Positions 6,022 through 7,852 of a stretch of DNA of 7,852 nucleotides are shown one piece after another. The DNA lies in NCBI GenBank assembly GCA_030667205.1, contig DAOUWH010000062.1, positions 1 through 7,852 on the forward strand. The letters are read 5' to 3'. Numbering within the stretch: position 1 is the first letter of the stretch; every line of letters begins with the position of its first letter. The notes beneath the pieces are model-generated. The model saw only the letters and a list, made by a program, of their open reading frames with translations, was not told the DNA's origin and made no database searches. This DNA comes from Nitrospirota bacterium (GTDB lineage: Bacteria > Nitrospirota > Thermodesulfovibrionia > Thermodesulfovibrionales > JdFR-86). Both the position numbers and the translations under genes were made by a program.

Positions 6022-7223
6022 TTTTTACCCCACGTATCGACGAATTCATTATACGGTATATAAAAGGCGGAATTGAATGCCCCCTCAAGGTCTTCGCCCC
6101 AGGAGAGGGCGAGCAGAAGGTCTTTAAAGCCGTATATGCCGTAGTTTCCGATAAGGTACGCTACGGCCGAGTAGCTTACGCGATAGGCCTTCTCGGACTG
6201 TTCGTACTCCTGAGGGAAGGAACCCTCAAGCCCTCTTAATGGAATCAGCTGACCCACCTTGTCGCGGTGCTCGCCGGCGAGGTTCATTGCCAGGCCCTCG
6301 TTTATCCAGTTGGGGCAGTTGGGTGTAATGGAATAGATGAGCGCGTGGGCGTACTCGTGGAAAAGGACCTTTCTTAATACCTCGGGGCCGTGCTGGTCGA
6401 TGCCTTTGAGGGGAACCCTTATCTTCCCGTCGAAAATCCCGCCGGACCACCCGGGCATGTTCGTGGCGACGTAGAAATCCCTGTCGGTATACAGTATGAC
6501 GGTGACGGGCTTGTCCGGAAAGTGATTCAGCATGACCCCGATGGTGTTATATGCGTCTTCGAGGATCCCGAGGACGGGGGTGCTCAGCGAACCGTGCTCG
6601 TAGCCGTCGAACAGGACTTTGAAGTGAAGCGTTTCCTCCTTGATGAAGTTTTCCTGCGCGGGCTTTTCCCTGCGGAGCCTCCCGATGAGCCCGGAGAGGT
6701 CGCTGTCCTGTCTTAACCTGAGCGCGGCCTCGGCGTTTGAGAGGCTTGCGTCCAGGTCGTCGAGGTTGTAGTAGATAAATGCGAGGAATTTTCGTGTTTC
6801 AAACTCCTTAATGCCCTTTGCGAGCGCCTCTTCGAGATAGTACGCCGCGTTTTCGTAATCTCCGAGCTTGTAGTACGAAAACCCCAGGCCGAACAGTGCC
6901 CGGTCGTCGCGCTGTGAGAGTTCGGAAAACAAGGATAAGGCGGTTTTGTAGTCGCCCCTATGGAAGCTTTCAACCGCACGCTGTGAGAGGTCGCCATCGC
7001 CGTCGAAGGTTAAATTGACCCTCTTCGATGAAGCCCTCGAATCGAGTCGATCCTGACCGGCGCGGGCAGGCTCCTGGAGGCGGGGTTCGGGTGCTTCGGC
7101 ATTTCCTGCCAGGGTATTGAAGGTCTTTGTGATTACCGCTACTTCGGGGGTTTTTGAAGCCTCGGGTCCTTCAGCCGCTTCCTGCGGGTCCCAGTAGCCC
7201 TGCAGGTACATGACTGACGCCAC
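6018..7223 (-). CDS. TPR-repeat HExxH metallopeptidase (gluzincin, peptidase MA-like), membrane-anchored or exported
   Basis: 401 residues from the conservative GTG at 7221-7223. A low-complexity linker (11-75) is followed by TPR-like repeats at about 80-175, with signatures such as ALFGLGFSYYKLGDYENAAYYLEEAL. The peptidase domain (about 195-400) carries HEYAH (H289, E290, H293) and, 15 residues later, NWINEGLA, whose E309 fits the third zinc ligand. This is the peptidase MA pattern, so it is probably catalytically active; the substrate is unknown. The true N-terminus is probably further upstream: the 15 codons before the GTG are in frame and encode most of a hydrophobic signal or anchor segment, but have no ATG/GTG/TTG start (see 7224-7268). 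This suggests the peptidase faces the periplasm. It lies between the four-cysteine protein and the ExeA-like ATPase, sharing a 4-base overlap with the latter. Confidence 0.85.
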   Translation of the reverse strand: MASVMYLQGYWDPQEAAEGPEASKTPEVAVITKTFNTLAGNAEAPEPRLQEPARAGQDRLDSRASSKRVNLTFDGDGDLSQRAVESFHRGDYKTALSLFSELSQRDDRALFGLGFSYYKLGDYENAAYYLEEALAKGIKEFETRKFLAFIYYNLDDLDASLSNAEAALRLRQDSDLSGLIGRLRREKPAQENFIKEETLHFKVLFDGYEHGSLSTPVLGILEDAYNTIGVMLNHFPDKPVTVILYTDRDFYVATNMPGWSGGIFDGKIRVPLKGIDQHGPEVLRKVLFHEYAHALIYSITPNCPNWINEGLAMNLAGEHRDKVGQLIPLRGLEGSFPQEYEQSEKAYRVSYSAVAYLIGNYGIYGFKDLLLALSWGEDLEGAFNSAFYIPYNEFVDTWGKN

Positions 7224-7268
7224 AGCAAGCAGGCCCGCCAGGAGGCCGCAAACAAGTGCCTTGAAGAT
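7224..7268 (-). other. In-frame signal/anchor-coding extension of the peptidase gene, possible ATC start
   Basis: These 15 codons read (I)FKALVCGLLAGLLA and run directly into VASVMYLQGYWDP, giving a basic residue plus a roughly 18-residue hydrophobic stretch, like a signal peptide or anchor. The codon at 7266-7268 is ATC and lies 8 bases after GAGGAGG, the place a start codon should be. AAA and the in-frame TAA of the preceding gene come just before it. ATC is a permitted but very rare bacterial start, so a sequence error or nonsense mutation remains possible. Confidence 0.5.
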
Positions 7269-7271
7269 TTT

Positions 7272-7427
7272 TTAAGCCTCCTCTTCGGTCTCTTGCTCTT
7301 CCTGTTTTTTCAGAGAAATGTCTTCTGCAAAATCGGGACAGCGGGCGTCGCGCCCCGAGATGGAGAATTTCTTCTGGCAAGTCTCTCTCCATGCGCATAT
7401 GGAGCAGATTTCGATCTTTGGGCTCAT
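7272..7427 (-). CDS. Small four-cysteine protein, possible Fe-S or zinc binder
   Basis: 51 residues, starting at an ATG (7425-7427) that overlaps the upstream stop as ATGA, with AGGAG 6 bases before it. The sequence begins MSPKIEICSICAWRETC and continues to RCPDF. The cysteines are C8, C11, C17 and C30 (CxxC-x5-C-x12-CPDF), and the C-terminus is acidic (QEEQETEEEA). The C-x2-C-x5-C spacing equals that of the C-terminal Fe-S cysteines of AddB and resembles Cas4-type nucleases. No family name can be assigned with certainty. The stop TAA is in frame with the downstream peptidase gene. Coupling to the PD-(D/E)XK-like gene suggests a functional partnership, but this is inference. Confidence 0.8.
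   Translation of the reverse strand: MSPKIEICSICAWRETCQKKFSISGRDARCPDFAEDISLKKQEEQETEEEA
7277..7283 (-). promoter_or_regulatory. Strong Shine-Dalgarno without a standard start codon
   Basis: GAGGAGG on the minus strand, inside the glutamate codons at the end of the four-cysteine gene. It is 8 bases before ATC (7268) and 53 bases before GTG (7223), too far to serve the latter. It therefore argues for initiation near 7268. Confidence 0.5.
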
Positions 7428-7852
7428 GGTCTTCTCCTGAAATACCAGCTAAGGGTTTTCTCTATATTAGCTGAAATGCTCCCCTTTGAGTTTATTATAA
7501 AAATTTTATCGGAAATCTGAAAGAGCTCCTTGACCATCCGCTTGACATCAGGCGGCCGGATGTGCCGCTTCTTAAGCTCTTTCTCGAACATCGGCACTAT
7601 CTTGTCCTTCATCCTCAGTTCCGTGTCCATGAAAAAGACAGATACTTCAGCCGAAAGGTCATCGACACGGTCGAGGAACGCCGCTATCCCGGTATCGTAG
7701 ATCTGCTTTGGGGGCGAGGATTTTACCTCCATGTAAAGCAGCGAGCCGTTGATCTTGGCGATAAGGTCGTAGTCCCCTCCGACTTTCTGTCCCTTGAACG
7801 TCACGCCCCAGACCGTCTCGGTGGCGAAATCCCGCTTGAAAATCTCGCTAAG
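7424..7852 (-). CDS. PD-(D/E)XK nuclease-like protein, C-terminal part (cut by window edge)
   Basis: 142 residues are visible and the frame is open to the window edge, so the N-terminus is missing; a GTG at 7804 is internal to this frame and unlikely to be the start. The visible part contains GGDYDLIA (D29 counted from the edge) and, 13 residues on, LYMEVKSSPP (E42, K44). This is the D-x(n)-ExK core of PD-(D/E)XK nucleases, set in alternating strands; E12 could be the first acidic residue of motif I. Residues 55-110 look like a mixed alpha/beta remainder, and the C-terminus is basic (WYFRRRP). It could be a Holliday-junction-resolvase-like or restriction-like nuclease; no specific subfamily was recognised. 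Its TGA overlaps the ATG of the four-cysteine gene. Confidence 0.7.
   Translation of the reverse strand, partial: LSEIFKRDFATETVWGVTFKGQKVGGDYDLIAKINGSLLYMEVKSSPPKQIYDTGIAAFLDRVDDLSAEVSVFFMDTELRMKDKIVPMFEKELKKRHIRPPDVKRMVKELFQISDKIFIINSKGSISANIEKTLSWYFRRRP
7434..7438 (-). promoter_or_regulatory. Ribosome binding site of the four-cysteine gene
   Basis: AGGAG on the minus strand, 6 bases before the ATG at 7427 and inside the last codons of the upstream gene. It supports this short reading frame as a real gene. Confidence 0.75.

Noticed and set aside
7246..7251. Lipobox reading (ALVC) in the peptidase leader, making it a lipoprotein
   Set aside because: Residues before the cysteine do not fit the L-[AST]-[GA]-C pattern and the cysteine is too close to the N-terminus; a plain signal or anchor segment fits better.
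7804..7804. GTG at 7802-7804 as the start of the PD-(D/E)XK-like gene
   Set aside because: The frame stays open for 16 more codons to the edge, including a plausible motif I glutamate, and no ribosome binding site precedes the GTG; the gene is better treated as truncated.

Overview
This 7.85 kb bacterial window is densely coded, and no gap between genes exceeds about 140 bases. Gene content points to an anaerobic or facultative Gram-negative, most likely Desulfobacterota (former Deltaproteobacteria) or a neighbouring phylum such as Nitrospirota. That placement is inferred from a PPDK/class II aldolase central metabolism, an EndoQ-type PHP nuclease, a NapH-like polyferredoxin and an ExeA-type ATPase. 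No rRNA, tRNA, CRISPR array, insertion sequence or prophage gene was seen.

Layout. Positions 1-1071 (minus) hold the N-terminal 357 codons of pyruvate phosphate dikinase, cut by the window edge. A 131-base divergent spacer follows. It carries an FNR-like palindrome and a TATAAT box, then the plus-strand EndoQ-like PHP nuclease (1203-2495), which ends in a possible sliding-clamp-binding peptide. Its stop codon overlaps that of a convergent membrane 4Fe-4S polyferredoxin (2492-3490, minus). The polyferredoxin start has no Shine-Dalgarno but has a -10-like box and a second FNR-like palindrome upstream. A perfect 16-bp hairpin (3552-3593) follows a long divergent class II aldolase (3601-4956, minus), which has a strong promoter of its own (TTGACA, 17 bp, TAACAT).

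Positions 5077-7852 (minus) form one tightly packed cluster. In transcription order it encodes a partial PD-(D/E)XK nuclease-like protein, a 51-residue four-cysteine protein (ATGA overlap), a TPR plus HExxH metallopeptidase, and an ExeA/MshM-type AAA+ ATPase with a C-terminal membrane segment (TTGA overlap). The peptidase frame is continuous with the four-cysteine protein frame apart from one TAA. The segment just after that TAA encodes a signal-peptide-like stretch with no ATG, GTG or TTG in front of it.

How they fit together. PPDK and the aldolase are glycolytic/gluconeogenic enzymes at the PEP and triose-phosphate steps. The PPDK and polyferredoxin promoters share an FNR-like site at the same distance from a -10-like hexamer, suggesting common redox or oxygen control. 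EndoQ is probably an independent repair gene. The four-gene cluster links nuclease-like and cysteine-rich proteins to an envelope peptidase and a membrane ATPase. I do not recognise it as a named system, and it is the most plausible candidate here for undescribed biology.
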